NCBI RefSeq assembly: GCF_002001125.1
Contig: NZ_MUNV01000016.1
Coordinates: 1 to 64,000 of the forward strand
Length of the DNA: 64,000 nucleotides
Reading direction: 5' to 3'
Origin: Rhodanobacter sp. B04
Lineage (GTDB): Bacteria; Pseudomonadota; Gammaproteobacteria; Xanthomonadales; Rhodanobacteraceae
Below the pieces are notes generated by a model. That model saw nothing but the letters and a program-made list of their open reading frames with translations, searched no databases and was not told the origin of the DNA. The position numbers and the translations under genes were made by a program. Below, one piece after another: positions 15,982-25,147 of this stretch. Numbering within the stretch: position 1 is the first letter of the stretch; the number at the start of each line of letters is the position of its first letter.

Positions 15982-16971
15982 CTAACTCACGCTATTCGAG
16001 TGTTGGACGTGAGTGTGGGTCCATTGATGGCGCCGCCACGCGGCGGGCGGCGCGCCGAACTCGCGACGAAAGGCGCGACTGAATGCGGTGTCAGTCTGAT
16101 AGCCCACGTCTTCGGCAATGCGCGCCAGCGGTGCGTTGCTTCGACACAAGAGATTGGCCGCGAGCATCATCCGCCATTGCGTGAGGTACTGCATGGGTGA
16201 ACTGCCCACCAGGCGATGGAAGCGTTCGGCGAGTACCGACCTCGACGTGCCGATCGCATTCGCCAACGTTTCGAGCGTCCATGCTTGCGCGGGGCCCGCG
16301 TGCATGGCGTTCAACGCGGGCCCGACAATCGGATCACCCAGCCCGGCAAGCCAGCCGGCGCGACCGTCGCGCTGCTCGTTCACGTACAAGCGCAACACCT
16401 CGATGACCAAGACTTCCGCCAGTTTGGCCAATACACCGGCGCCGCCGGGACGGGGCGAACGCGCCTCAGCCAGCGCGTAGCGCACGGAAGCTTCCAGCCA
16501 CGTACCTGCATTCGATCCACGCACATTGACCTTCACCAATGAAGGCATGCCCGCCAGCAACATGCGCGCGAGGCGCGCATCGCATGCGAGGTAACCACAA
16601 ACGATGCGCGTGGTCGGGCCGCCACCACCGTAAGCCAGTTGCCGCGGTCGACGCGACAACACCGCATCCAGCCGCCCACTGGCCGCCGGCGCAAGCCCGG
16701 GCTGCGAGTTCATCCGATGCTCATTACCGCGAGGAAAGAGCACGACATCACCAGCGATCAGGCGCGTCGGCGGCTGGTCGGCCAACTCGACGAAACATTC
16801 GCCCTCGGTGATCAGGTGAAAGATCACTACCCGCTCGGCGCCGGGTTCGAGCAACGGCGCCAAGGAATCCGCGCATGGCGATTGGTAGCTCCAGGGTGCC
16901 GTGAACCTGGCCTGGATGAAGATGGCGCCGACAAGACGCACCACACGGAGAATTTCCGATAGCGCGTCCAT
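15982..16971 (-). CDS. AraC-family transcriptional regulator with cupin sensor domain
   Basis: A 329-residue DNA-binding protein. The N-terminal half is a cupin-like AraC-binding domain (ADSLAPLLEPGAERVVIFHL, LIAGDVVLFPRGNEHRM), probably sensing a small ligand. The C-terminal half has the two helix-turn-helix motifs, WTLETLANAIGTSRSVLAERF and PLARIAEDVGYQTDTAFSRAF, ending in GAPPAAWRR. Its start overlaps the stop of the OsmC gene (TGATG), so both come from one transcript. The pair is divergent from a tautomerase gene, which is the likeliest target together with its own operon. The ligand is unknown. Confidence 0.88.
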   Translation of the reverse strand: MDALSEILRVVRLVGAIFIQARFTAPWSYQSPCADSLAPLLEPGAERVVIFHLITEGECFVELADQPPTRLIAGDVVLFPRGNEHRMNSQPGLAPAASGRLDAVLSRRPRQLAYGGGGPTTRIVCGYLACDARLARMLLAGMPSLVKVNVRGSNAGTWLEASVRYALAEARSPRPGGAGVLAKLAEVLVIEVLRLYVNEQRDGRAGWLAGLGDPIVGPALNAMHAGPAQAWTLETLANAIGTSRSVLAERFHRLVGSSPMQYLTQWRMMLAANLLCRSNAPLARIAEDVGYQTDTAFSRAFRREFGAPPAAWRRHQWTHTHVQHSNSVS

Positions 16972-17504
16972 CAGACGGCATCGATATCGATGTGCAATGC
17001 CACCGGCGTTGCGCTGCGCACCGCACTGGGAACCGGTGAACAGGACTGGCTGTTTTTCACCAGCATTCGCAGCCGCTCCGGTGCAACACCATGCGCGCCG
17101 ATGCGTACGTGCAATTGCACGTCGCACGGCCCGGCGAATACGGGTTCGCCGTCTGCGTCCGCCATGCCCAGGAGACCGCGTGCATCCGAGCGACTGGTCG
17201 CGATCACCTCAAGCATGGTCAGTTCGATAGCTTCCTCGGCGGCGGCCATCGCAATGCAGGTCGTGAGACACGATGCGAGTCCGGCGCGAAACAACCAACC
17301 CGGTGTCACCTGATCGCCGCTGCCGCCCAGCTCGCCCGGCATGTCCGTCACCATGCGGATGCCGTTGGCATGACTCGACACGATGCGCGTGCCCCCTTGC
17401 CAACACGCCGTAGCAGGCGCGTCATCGTGAAGGCCGGCCTCGGGGCGGCGATGGAAAACGGCTTTGGCGCGCTGCAAGGCGCTTGCGATGTCTTGCATGG
17501 TCAT
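16971..17504 (-). CDS. OsmC family protein
   Basis: A 177-residue protein of the OsmC/Ohr family. Family members are small homodimeric peroxiredoxin-like proteins that reduce organic hydroperoxides with two cysteines. The first is in GLASCLTTC and the second in SQSCSPV near the C-terminus, with a GGSGDQVTPGWLF segment before the first. The ATG at 17504 has GGAGG five bases upstream, better than the second ATG six bases on. It heads an operon with an AraC-type regulator. The AraC regulator suggests response to a chemical stress rather than the MarR-type OhrR control usual for Ohr. Confidence 0.82.
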   Translation of the reverse strand: MTMQDIASALQRAKAVFHRRPEAGLHDDAPATACWQGGTRIVSSHANGIRMVTDMPGELGGSGDQVTPGWLFRAGLASCLTTCIAMAAAEEAIELTMLEVIATSRSDARGLLGMADADGEPVFAGPCDVQLHVRIGAHGVAPERLRMLVKNSQSCSPVPSAVRSATPVALHIDIDAV

Positions 17505-17735
17505 GGCGACCTCCACGGCTACCTCATGCTGCTTGATTGTGGGCGCCTTGCAAGGCACCGCCAAGAGGTTCGCGCGGGTGCTGCCCTTGCTCCGGACGAT
17601 CGGCCAAGTCACGGCGACGCAGGGGCAGGACAGCGAGTCGGCTGCAGCCTCAAGCTAAGTTCGCGGGGACTCACGACTGCGCTGCCCGCATTCGCAGCAT
17701 CACTCAAGTCCAACTACCGAAACGGGAGAACGATC

Positions 17736-17954
17736 ATGCCATTCCTGAACGTGAAACTGATCGAGGGCGTTTTCACGCCGACGCAAAAACAGGACATGAT
17801 TCGCAAGCTCACCGAAACGATGGTCACGATCGAAGGCGAGAATATGCGCCCGGTGACATGGGTGGTGATCGAAGAGGTGAAGAGCGGCGATTGGGGCATT
17901 GCCGGCAACCCGCTGAGCACGAGCGATGTGAAGGCCCTTGCGGCAGGTCACTGA
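17736..17954 (+). CDS. 4-oxalocrotonate tautomerase family protein
   Basis: A 72-residue enzyme whose N-terminal Met would be removed to expose the catalytic Pro of MPFLNVKLIEGVFTP. Family members are small hexamers that tautomerise 2-hydroxymuconate-like compounds. The segments TETMVTIEGENMRPVTWVVI and GDWGIAGNPL are typical of a subfamily common in proteobacteria. GGGAG precedes the ATG. It is divergent from the OsmC/AraC operon across a 231-base spacer that probably holds both promoters. An imperfect GC hairpin (17958-17994) follows and may end the transcript. The physiological substrate is unknown. Confidence 0.85.
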   Translation: MPFLNVKLIEGVFTPTQKQDMIRKLTETMVTIEGENMRPVTWVVIEEVKSGDWGIAGNPLSTSDVKALAAGH

Positions 17955-18113
17955 CAGGTTGTCGAGCGGGCTGTCGCGCCCTTCCCGACAAGCTTCAGCG
18001 TCCGATTCCAGGCGTCGGGCAACCAAACGCCTGCCTCGGTCAGGGCTTTGTCGCCCCATGAGGGCCCCGGCTCACGCCGGGACTCTCACGCCGCGTGACA
18101 GACCACCGATCGC

Positions 18114-20672
18114 CTAGAAGTCCTGCTTGAAGCGGATACCGATCGTGCGTGGCTGGCTGAAGCCGGTGTAGACCTGCCCATCGGGATATTGCGGCACCAC
18201 ATCGTGGGCGCCGCAGATCGTCACGCCGCACTCGGTGAACTTGTACTGCGCCGCGCGTTTGTCGAAGGCGTTGTCGAGGTACACGTTTACCGACCAGCTG
18301 TTCTTCTGGATACCGGCGGAAAGATCGACGGAGTTGTAGGCAGGGAGATCGCCCAGCAGGTTGCGTTCGACCAGCCGCAGGTCGGTCGTGCGTTCACCCA
18401 CGTGCACGAACGCGCCCTGCACGAATGCGTCGTAACCGCCCAGATTGAAGCTGTAGCGCGCAATGAGGTTGCCCTTGAACCGCGGCGTGATCGGCAACTG
18501 GGTGCCCGTGGGCGCCTGCGGCCCGCTCACCGCCTCGCCCGTCTGCGGGTTGATCGTGCCGGCCGGGCAATAGGTGACCGGGGTACCGGCGGCATCGGTA
18601 AACCCGCAGTAGTTCGCGGTCAGCTTGGCGTCGTACAACGCGACGCCGGCACTGAGGTTCAGGTTGTAGGTCGCCTGCCAGTTCAGCTGCGACTCGAAAC
18701 CGTCGATGCGGGCCGAATTGGCGTTCTCGATGATGGTCAGGCCATTCGGACCCAGGATGTTGAACTGGAAATGGTTCCAGGTCTCGCGGAACACCGCGCC
18801 GTTGAACGACAGCCGGTTGTCGAGCCAGGAAGTTTTCCAGCCGAGCTCGAGGTTGGTCAGGAAATCCGCCTGATAGGGCGGCAGATCGCCCGCGCGGTTG
18901 ACGCCGCCCGGACGGAAGCCTTCGGAACGGGTGAGATAGAGCATCTTGGTGGGCGTGATGTTCCAGGTCAGGTTGTACTTGCTGAGCGAGCCGCTTTCCT
19001 TCACCTGCTTGTTGAAGTCCAGGCACGGCGCGCCCTCGAACGGATCCGGCGAAATGCAGCCGGCCTGGCCATAACTCGAGTTCGGCGAGAAACCGCTGCT
19101 GAAGCCGTAGAACCCGTACAGGTTGTTGCGGGTGCGGAAATAGCGCTCGCCCACCGTGCCGGTGAGCACGTCAGGGATGAAGTCGTATGACAGTTCGCCG
19201 AACACGGATTCGTCATGGTCGTAGCGCATCTGCTTGGTCAGCCAGATGGTGTTCGGCCAGCCCGGCACGGACAGATCGGACCCCAGGCCGTTGATCTGGT
19301 AGTCCTGCATGATGTCGTGCTTCTGTTTCTGCCAGAACGCGCCGGCGACCAGGCGCAGGCGATCGTCGCTGGGCGAGGCAATGCGCAGCTCGTGGCTGCT
19401 GTTGGTGTAGTGGTCGCGGTCGGTGATGTATTCGGACGGATTGATCAGGTTACCGCTGTTGTCGTGGATGTAGGCGCCGTACTGAAGCAGGGTGTCGTAC
19501 CAGAACGAGTAGTCGTTGTAGTCGGTCTGCTCCTCCTGGTTGCGCTTGAGATGGGCATAGGCGTAGGTCAGATCCCAGTTGCCGATCTTGCCCTGCACGG
19601 TCAGCGCGCCCTGCCACCAGCGGTCGTCGACGCGCTCGGGATAGAAGTGGGTCACCGCCAGCGAGCCCACGGAGGGATCGCTGGCAAAGGTGCCGTGCGA
19701 GATCGTCTGCTGGCCCATCAAGGTCGGGCTGATCGACCAGTCGTCGTTGAGGTCGACTTTCAGCGCCGCTCGCGCACCGTTGGTATTGACGTCGTTGTAG
19801 TCGTTCCTGGCGTGCCCGACGCACTGGAGGCTCGAGCTCGGCGAATTGTTGTCGCTTGGTACGCAGCCAGGTTCGTTGCTGATGGTGATGCCGGACACCG
19901 GGAACGTGCGCGTGCCGGCCACGTTGTCGATGTAGCCGGCATCATGCTCGTGCCAGCCGACCAGGCGAACCGCCGCGTTGCTGCTGATCGGCAGATTGAG
20001 CATTCCCTCGAAGGTGTCGCCGATGCCACCGTGGTCGACCTGGTCGGTGCCCACGGTGTAATTCGCCGCAAAACCACTTGGATCAGGCTTGTTGGTGATG
20101 ATGCGCAAGGCGCCGGCCTCGGCGCTCGCGCCATACAGCGTGCCCTGCGGCCCGGCCAGGACCTCGATGCGGGCGATGTCGTACATGTGGATGTCGAGCG
20201 GCCCCTGGATCGTGGTGACCGGCTGGTCGTCCAGATACACGCCCACACTCGGCTGCGAACCGGAATGGTTGGTGTTGCCGCCGCTGGCCACGCCGCGCAT
20301 GTAGATGGTGGCGAAGCCGGGCCCGGTGGCGATGCCGCCGCCGCCCTGCTGGAACGTGACGCTGGGCAGGTACTTCACGTAATCGTTGAAGTTCTGCACC
20401 TGCAGTGCCTCGAGCTGATCCGCCGCCAGCACGTTGATGCTGATCGGCACCTTCTGCAGATTCTCGGTGCGCTTCTGGGCGGTCACCGTGACCACGCTCA
20501 ATGTGGTGGGTTTCTGCTTTGCGGCAGCTGCCGTGGTCGATGGCGCGGGTGGCGTGGCGTCCTGCGCGAGGGCAGGCGCGGCCATAGCCAGGCAGATCGC
20601 CGTGGCCAGCGGCAAGCGGACCAGCCGCACTCGTTGTGTTCTCGTGATGTGTTCGGATCTGTTCGCGTGCAT
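18114..20672 (-). CDS. TonB-dependent receptor
   Basis: An 852-residue outer-membrane channel that imports ligands using TonB energy. It has a signal peptide (LPLATAICLAMAAPALAQ), a TonB-box-like LSVVTVTAQKR and a plug domain (KVPISINVLAADQLEAL, YMRGVASGGN, DIARIEVLAGPQGTLYGASAEAG). A long beta-barrel ends in RTIGIRFKQDF with the terminal aromatic residue needed for assembly. The ATG at 20672 follows GGGGGAG. It lies 79 bases downstream of a TPR-sulfotransferase gene in the same direction, a pairing that suggests a shared substrate. The plug resembles the Caulobacter/Xanthomonas-type receptors for plant or polymer-derived compounds, but no ligand can be read from the sequence. Confidence 0.93.
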   Translation of the reverse strand: MHANRSEHITRTQRVRLVRLPLATAICLAMAAPALAQDATPPAPSTTAAAAKQKPTTLSVVTVTAQKRTENLQKVPISINVLAADQLEALQVQNFNDYVKYLPSVTFQQGGGGIATGPGFATIYMRGVASGGNTNHSGSQPSVGVYLDDQPVTTIQGPLDIHMYDIARIEVLAGPQGTLYGASAEAGALRIITNKPDPSGFAANYTVGTDQVDHGGIGDTFEGMLNLPISSNAAVRLVGWHEHDAGYIDNVAGTRTFPVSGITISNEPGCVPSDNNSPSSSLQCVGHARNDYNDVNTNGARAALKVDLNDDWSISPTLMGQQTISHGTFASDPSVGSLAVTHFYPERVDDRWWQGALTVQGKIGNWDLTYAYAHLKRNQEEQTDYNDYSFWYDTLLQYGAYIHDNSGNLINPSEYITDRDHYTNSSHELRIASPSDDRLRLVAGAFWQKQKHDIMQDYQINGLGSDLSVPGWPNTIWLTKQMRYDHDESVFGELSYDFIPDVLTGTVGERYFRTRNNLYGFYGFSSGFSPNSSYGQAGCISPDPFEGAPCLDFNKQVKESGSLSKYNLTWNITPTKMLYLTRSEGFRPGGVNRAGDLPPYQADFLTNLELGWKTSWLDNRLSFNGAVFRETWNHFQFNILGPNGLTIIENANSARIDGFESQLNWQATYNLNLSAGVALYDAKLTANYCGFTDAAGTPVTYCPAGTINPQTGEAVSGPQAPTGTQLPITPRFKGNLIARYSFNLGGYDAFVQGAFVHVGERTTDLRLVERNLLGDLPAYNSVDLSAGIQKNSWSVNVYLDNAFDKRAAQYKFTECGVTICGAHDVVPQYPDGQVYTGFSQPRTIGIRFKQDF

Positions 20673-20751
20673 AAGCTCCCCCTCTCTAGTCCACGACAAT
20701 CCAGCGGATGCAGCTACGTCGGAAAAGGCAGCACAGCCTTTTCAATTGTTG

Positions 20752-22773
20752 TTACTCACCCAACTCCGGCACGTCGGGATAGCGCTCCAGTACCGGCCCC
20801 AATGCCGACTCCAATGGCAGCAGCCATGCTGCGTAATGCCGCCAGTGATCCACCCCCTCCCGGTAGATCGGCTGACGTACCTGTTCCGAACTGGCGGTGC
20901 GTACCGGCCGCGCATTCTCGAAGAATCGCAGGCACGACGCTTCGAACGGCAGGCCGCAGTACTCAAGCAGGCGGCGCACCTCGCCTTCGGTATCCTCGAC
21001 CATGCGCTCATACACCACCCGGTGGATGCGTCCGGGCAACACGCCATCGAAATGCGCCATCAGCGCGACGTAGTCGCGGTAGTAGCGCCCAAGATCCTCA
21101 AGGCCGTAACTGAAGTTCTGCCCGCGCGCGAAGTGCTGCTTGAAGACCGAGAAGCAGCAGCCCAGCGGATGCCGGCGCGCATCGATGATCTTCGCGTTCG
21201 GCAGCATCAGCTGGATCAGGCCGATGTGCATGAAGTTGTTCGGCATCTTGTCGATGAACAGCGGCGCCGCTGTCTTGCGCTGGATCCGGGTATGCGCGAG
21301 GTAACGCTCACCAAGCGAGCGCAGGGCATCGGCATCGAGTGCCGCCAGTGCGTCGTGGTACGGCATCGCACTTTCGGCATCGCCCTGTGTACGCAGCGTG
21401 CGCGTGATCGAGGTGACCTCGGGCAGCTCCATCGTGCCCTCGACCTGGCTGTGACTGGACAGGATCTGCTCGATCAGGGTGGAACCGGCACGCGGCAGGC
21501 CGACGATGAAGATCGGATCGTGAGCCGGGCTGCCGGCGCCGGCTCGCGCGGCAAAGAAATCGCGCGTGTAGTGCTTGCGGATGTGCTGCACCCGTGCATG
21601 CGTATCGTCGGCGCTGTAATGCAGTTGCGCGCGGCGGATCGCATTGCCCTGCGCGTAGTGCCGGAAGGATGGTTCATACTCGCCGGCGTCCTCCAGCGCC
21701 TTGCCGATGGCAAACTCCAGATGCAGGCGGTCGTCTTCGGCAAGATCCGCCCGCGCCAGCTGCCGGCGCATCGCGGCCAGGTCATCGGTGCCGAAGCGGT
21801 AGGTCTTCAGATTCGCCAGGCTCCACCAGACTTCGCCGAAGGACGGCTCCAGCTGCAGGCTGTGGCGATAGGCGTCGATGGCGCGATCGCTGTGCCCGGC
21901 GGTCTTCAGCGCATGGCCATAGCTCACCCACACCTTTGCATGGCGCGGGTAGTGTTCCAGCAAGTCGGCATAGATACGGATGGCCGGTTCGTACTCGCCG
22001 ATCCGGCACAGCACCGCAGCCTTGAGATTGCGGCAGCCGAGGTGACCGGGTTCCGCCGCCAGCAGACGTTCGATCTCGACCAGCGCCTGTTCCGGCTGGT
22101 TGCTGCGATGCAAGACCAGGGCGTAGTTCTGGCGTGCGGCATCGAAGCTGGGTGCCAGCTCCAGGCAGCGCGCGAGCAGGTTCAGGGCGTCCTCGTTGCG
22201 GCCCAGCCGAGCCGCGACCTCGGCGAACATGCGGATCGCGGCCACGTCGGTCGGCGCCTGCTTCAAGTGCTCGCGCAGCAAGCCCTCGGCCGCGGGGATG
22301 CGGTTCTCGGCCAGCGCGATGGCGGCATCGAGCAGGCGTGGGTCGCGTGTGGAATGACGCACGTGACTGGCGTACGCCGCGTCGGCCGCCTCCTGTTCGC
22401 CGGCGGCCATGAGGTGGTCGCCCAGCAGGCGCCAGGCTTGCGGCAGGTCGGGCTTCAGCGCCACCGCCCGGCGCAGTGCCTCGGTCGCTTCCTGCCCGCG
22501 CCCGGCGCGACCCAGGGCCAGGCCCAGGTCGAGATGGACCATCGCCCAGGTCGGCTGGGTCCATGCCAGGGGCATCAGGATCTCGAGCGCGCCTTGCATG
22601 TCGCCCTGCAGCGACCGCGCCTTCGCCAGCAGCCGCAGCGCAGCCGGGTGACCGTCGGCCACCTTCAGTATCTCGGAGAGTTGCTCGACGGCCGCTGCCG
22701 GATCGCTGTCCAGCAGGCGCGCGGCGTGAGCGAGTGCCTGTTCCACCGTACCGGTGGCAGACACCTCGGTCAT
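20752..22773 (-). CDS. tetratricopeptide repeat protein with C-terminal sulfotransferase domain
   Basis: A 673-residue protein. Residues 1-320 are tetratricopeptide repeats (for example PDLPQAWRLLGDHLMAAGE and AKVWVSYGHALKTAGHSDRA), a peptide-binding scaffold. Residues about 420-660 are a sulfotransferase domain with the PAPS 5'-phosphosulfate loop IFIVGLPRAGSTLIEQIL and the 3'-phosphate segment ARRHPLGCCFSVFKQHFA. The order resembles bacterial relatives of tyrosylprotein sulfotransferase. It has no signal peptide. It lies upstream of a TonB receptor gene with a 79-base gap. The acceptor, protein or small molecule, is unknown. The 438 bases upstream (22774-23211) hold nothing else recognisable and must contain its promoter and that of uppP. 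Confidence 0.88.
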   Translation of the reverse strand: MTEVSATGTVEQALAHAARLLDSDPAAAVEQLSEILKVADGHPAALRLLAKARSLQGDMQGALEILMPLAWTQPTWAMVHLDLGLALGRAGRGQEATEALRRAVALKPDLPQAWRLLGDHLMAAGEQEAADAAYASHVRHSTRDPRLLDAAIALAENRIPAAEGLLREHLKQAPTDVAAIRMFAEVAARLGRNEDALNLLARCLELAPSFDAARQNYALVLHRSNQPEQALVEIERLLAAEPGHLGCRNLKAAVLCRIGEYEPAIRIYADLLEHYPRHAKVWVSYGHALKTAGHSDRAIDAYRHSLQLEPSFGEVWWSLANLKTYRFGTDDLAAMRRQLARADLAEDDRLHLEFAIGKALEDAGEYEPSFRHYAQGNAIRRAQLHYSADDTHARVQHIRKHYTRDFFAARAGAGSPAHDPIFIVGLPRAGSTLIEQILSSHSQVEGTMELPEVTSITRTLRTQGDAESAMPYHDALAALDADALRSLGERYLAHTRIQRKTAAPLFIDKMPNNFMHIGLIQLMLPNAKIIDARRHPLGCCFSVFKQHFARGQNFSYGLEDLGRYYRDYVALMAHFDGVLPGRIHRVVYERMVEDTEGEVRRLLEYCGLPFEASCLRFFENARPVRTASSEQVRQPIYREGVDHWRHYAAWLLPLESALGPVLERYPDVPELGE

Positions 22774-23211
22774 GGCTCGCTTCCCCGTGACGATGCGGCC
22801 TGACCTTGGAGGTCGAATCGAGGGCGGTGCTGCAGAGGCATGGCGCGTTGCATGGACGGCAGCAGCTCCTTACAGGTCATTGGGCAATCTACAACTGAAT
22901 TCGACGGGCAGATAGTAGGCGCCCGCAAAATCCGTGGGCGATGCCTGCGACGCATGCCCGCATTCCATCCTGGAACGCCGCTCATTCATGCCGGATCAGC
23001 GGTCCCCGTGCGTGGCACGGCACAGCGGGCTCGGCCGGCATGCCACTGCGGAACTTCGCCTGGACCGGCCAACCGGCTGTCGATCGAATCCGTGGCCCGC
23101 GACCGGCATCCGGTCATCTTTCGCGCCGGCAAAACCCGTAAGCTATGCCGCTTCCTGCCGGCATGCCAGAGCTTGTCGGCACGCTTCCACACTTCCATCT
23201 GGACCTGTCCC
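22774..23211. other. 438-base divergent intergenic region
   Basis: Between the TPR-sulfotransferase and uppP starts. Short open frames exist on both strands but none has a ribosome site with a recognisable product. It must hold the two divergent promoters; no clear operator is visible. Confidence 0.5.
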
Positions 23212-24009
23212 GTGACCGATCTGATCCACGTCATCCTGCTCGGCATCATCGAAGGCATCACCGAATTCCTGCCGATCTCCAGCACCGGCCATCTGCTGAT
23301 CGCCGAGAAGTTCGGACTGGGTGAACGTTCGGATCTGTTCAACGTCGGCATCCAGGCCGGCGCGATCCTCGCGATCACGATGATTTACTGGGGGCGCATC
23401 TGGCAGCTGTTCACGCAATGGCGCGATCCGGCCAACCGCGATTACCTGCTCAAGCTGTTCGTCGCCTTCATGATCACCGCGGTCATCGGCCTGGTGGTGA
23501 CCCACTACGGCTTCAAGCTGCCGGAGACGGTAACTCCGATCGCGTGGGCGCTGGTGATCGGCGGCTTCTGGATGCTCGGCGCGGAAGCGCTGGCCGCGAA
23601 GCAGGTGGATCGTACCCAGGTGACCTGGCGGGTGGCGATCCTGGTCGGCATCGCGCAGATGGTGGCGGGCGTGTTTCCCGGCACCTCGCGCTCGGGTGCG
23701 ACGATCTTCACCGCAATGCTGGCAGGTACCAGCAACCGTGCCGCAGCGACCGAGTTCGCCTTCCTGGTCGGCATCCCGACCATGTATGCGGCAACCGGTT
23801 ACGAGCTGATGAAGGTGTTGAAGGAAGGCGGCGCCGCGCACGAAGACTGGACGGCGCTGGTCGTCGGCTTCGTGGTCTCGCTGATCGTCGGCTTCATCGC
23901 AGTGAAGTGGCTGCTCGGCTACATCCGCACGCACCGCTTCACCTGGTTCGCGATCTACCGCATCGTGCTCGGCGTGGCGCTGCTCGCGCTGGTGCCGGCG
24001 GGCGGCTGA
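23212..24009 (+). CDS. uppP: undecaprenyl-diphosphatase
   Basis: A 265-residue inner-membrane phosphatase (UppP/BacA) that recycles undecaprenyl diphosphate to the monophosphate carrier for peptidoglycan and other surface polymers, and gives bacitracin tolerance. It has the conserved boxes GIIEGITEFLPISSTGHLL near the start and VFPGTSRSGATI in the middle, with six to eight hydrophobic helices. The start is GTG at 23212, since the family begins with DLIHVILLGIIEGITEFLP and the upstream frame is not conserved. The ribosome site is weak. It stands alone between two genes of other pathways. Confidence 0.95.
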   Translation: MTDLIHVILLGIIEGITEFLPISSTGHLLIAEKFGLGERSDLFNVGIQAGAILAITMIYWGRIWQLFTQWRDPANRDYLLKLFVAFMITAVIGLVVTHYGFKLPETVTPIAWALVIGGFWMLGAEALAAKQVDRTQVTWRVAILVGIAQMVAGVFPGTSRSGATIFTAMLAGTSNRAAATEFAFLVGIPTMYAATGYELMKVLKEGGAAHEDWTALVVGFVVSLIVGFIAVKWLLGYIRTHRFTWFAIYRIVLGVALLALVPAGG

Positions 24010-24034
24010 GACCCACTCGACCAGGGCCGGTCTT

Positions 24035-25006
24035 TCAGGCGGCCACGCTCTCGGCCGTGGCCATTGCCGTCACCGGCGCCTCGATCGCTGCCGGATGCCT
24101 GGGATAGGCCGGCTCGTTGGTGCGGTCGAACAGCTCGCGCACCCATTCGATGAAGGCCTGCACGCGGGCCGACAGGTGCTTCTTCTGCGGATAGACGATC
24201 CACACCGGCTTGCCGGTCGAGGCGGTATCGGTCATCACCAGTTCGAGCATGCCCTTTTCAATCATGCAGGCCGCCAGCATGCGCGGTATCTGGGTGATGC
24301 CCAGGCCGGCCACCACCGCCTGGATCACCGACTCACCGTCATTGATCAGCATGTGCGCGTCGATGTCCACGGCGAGCGGGCCGCTCGGCGTATCGAACTG
24401 CCATTGCCGCGGACGACCGTTCGGGTAGACGTAATTGATGCAGCGGTGGTCCTTCAGGTCATCGATGCTGCGTGGCGCACCGTGCCTGCTGAGGTAGTCG
24501 GGCGAGGCGCACACCACGTTGCGCAGGTAGCCGATCTTGCGCGCGATCAGGCTCGAATCTTCCAGCTGGCCGACACGGATCGCGCAATCGAGCCCTTCGC
24601 CGTTCAGATCCATCGGCAAGTCGCTCATCGACAGCTCCAGACGGATGTCCGGGTAACGCTGCTCGAATTCGGCCAGGCGGGGAATCACGGCGGACCGGCC
24701 GACCGACAGCGAAATACCCACGCGCAGCTTGCCGGTGGGTTTGCGGTTCGAATAGTTGAGCGCCTCGGTCGCCTCGGCCAGATCTGCGAGAATCTCCTTG
24801 CAACGTGCATGGAACGCAGCGCCATCGTCGGTCAACCGCAGCGATCGTGTCGAACGGAACAGCAGCCGTGCACCGAGCTGGGTTTCCAACCGAGCCACTG
24901 CGCGGCTGACCCCCGACGGCGTCATGCCCAACTGCGTCGCGGCGGCGGCGAAGCTCTTGGCCTCGACTACCCGGACGAAGGTCGAGATTGCGGAAAAGTC
25001 TTCCAT
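24035..25006 (-). CDS. LysR-family regulator of the adjacent efflux operon (MexT-like position)
   Basis: A 323-residue LysR-type regulator. The N-terminal winged helix is FVRVVEAKSFAAAATQLGMT with SGVSRAVARLETQLGARLLF. An effector domain follows from about residue 92 (KLRVGISLSVGRSAVIPRL). A short Ala/Pro-rich tail (AAIEAPVTAMATAESVAA) is unusual for the family. It is divergent from an RND operon, the same arrangement as mexT and mexEF-oprN in Pseudomonas, and an inverted repeat lies between them. It probably activates the pump genes in response to a toxic or redox-active compound. Regulation of the pump is inferred from position. Confidence 0.88.
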   Translation of the reverse strand: MEDFSAISTFVRVVEAKSFAAAATQLGMTPSGVSRAVARLETQLGARLLFRSTRSLRLTDDGAAFHARCKEILADLAEATEALNYSNRKPTGKLRVGISLSVGRSAVIPRLAEFEQRYPDIRLELSMSDLPMDLNGEGLDCAIRVGQLEDSSLIARKIGYLRNVVCASPDYLSRHGAPRSIDDLKDHRCINYVYPNGRPRQWQFDTPSGPLAVDIDAHMLINDGESVIQAVVAGLGITQIPRMLAACMIEKGMLELVMTDTASTGKPVWIVYPQKKHLSARVQAFIEWVRELFDRTNEPAYPRHPAAIEAPVTAMATAESVAA

Positions 25007-25026
25007 AGCCTGGATTCCTGACCAAT

Positions 25027-25045
25027 TCGTGATTGCGAGTCACGA
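25027..25045. promoter_or_regulatory. inverted-repeat operator for the LysR regulator
   Basis: TCGTGA and TCACGA flank a 7-base centre in a perfect inverted repeat, 21 bases before the LysR start and about 100 before the adaptor gene. It contains the T-N11-A core expected of LysR sites. Confidence 0.65.
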
Positions 25046-25071
25046 GTGTAATGCGCAAGGAACGGGTTTTC

Positions 25072-25077
25072 TATACT
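25072..25077 (+). promoter_or_regulatory. -10 box of the RND efflux operon
   Basis: TATACT stands out in GC-rich sequence. The -35 position (about 25049-25054) is poor, and the LysR inverted repeat is centred near -48, which suits an activator-dependent promoter. Confidence 0.5.
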
Positions 25078-25147
25078 GGAAAGTACACCTATTCTCTCGG
25101 CCCTCGCCGGGATATGCCCCCGGCCTACAAGGTTCTGGGAGCGCAAG

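Noticed and set aside
3602-21113. Other long open frames antisense to clear genes (for example 3602-5092, 5032-6450, 8155-10386, 11748-13472, 14090-15613, 19215-21113)
   Set aside because: All lie opposite strongly supported genes and show the Arg/His/Ala-rich composition of GC-rich shadow frames.
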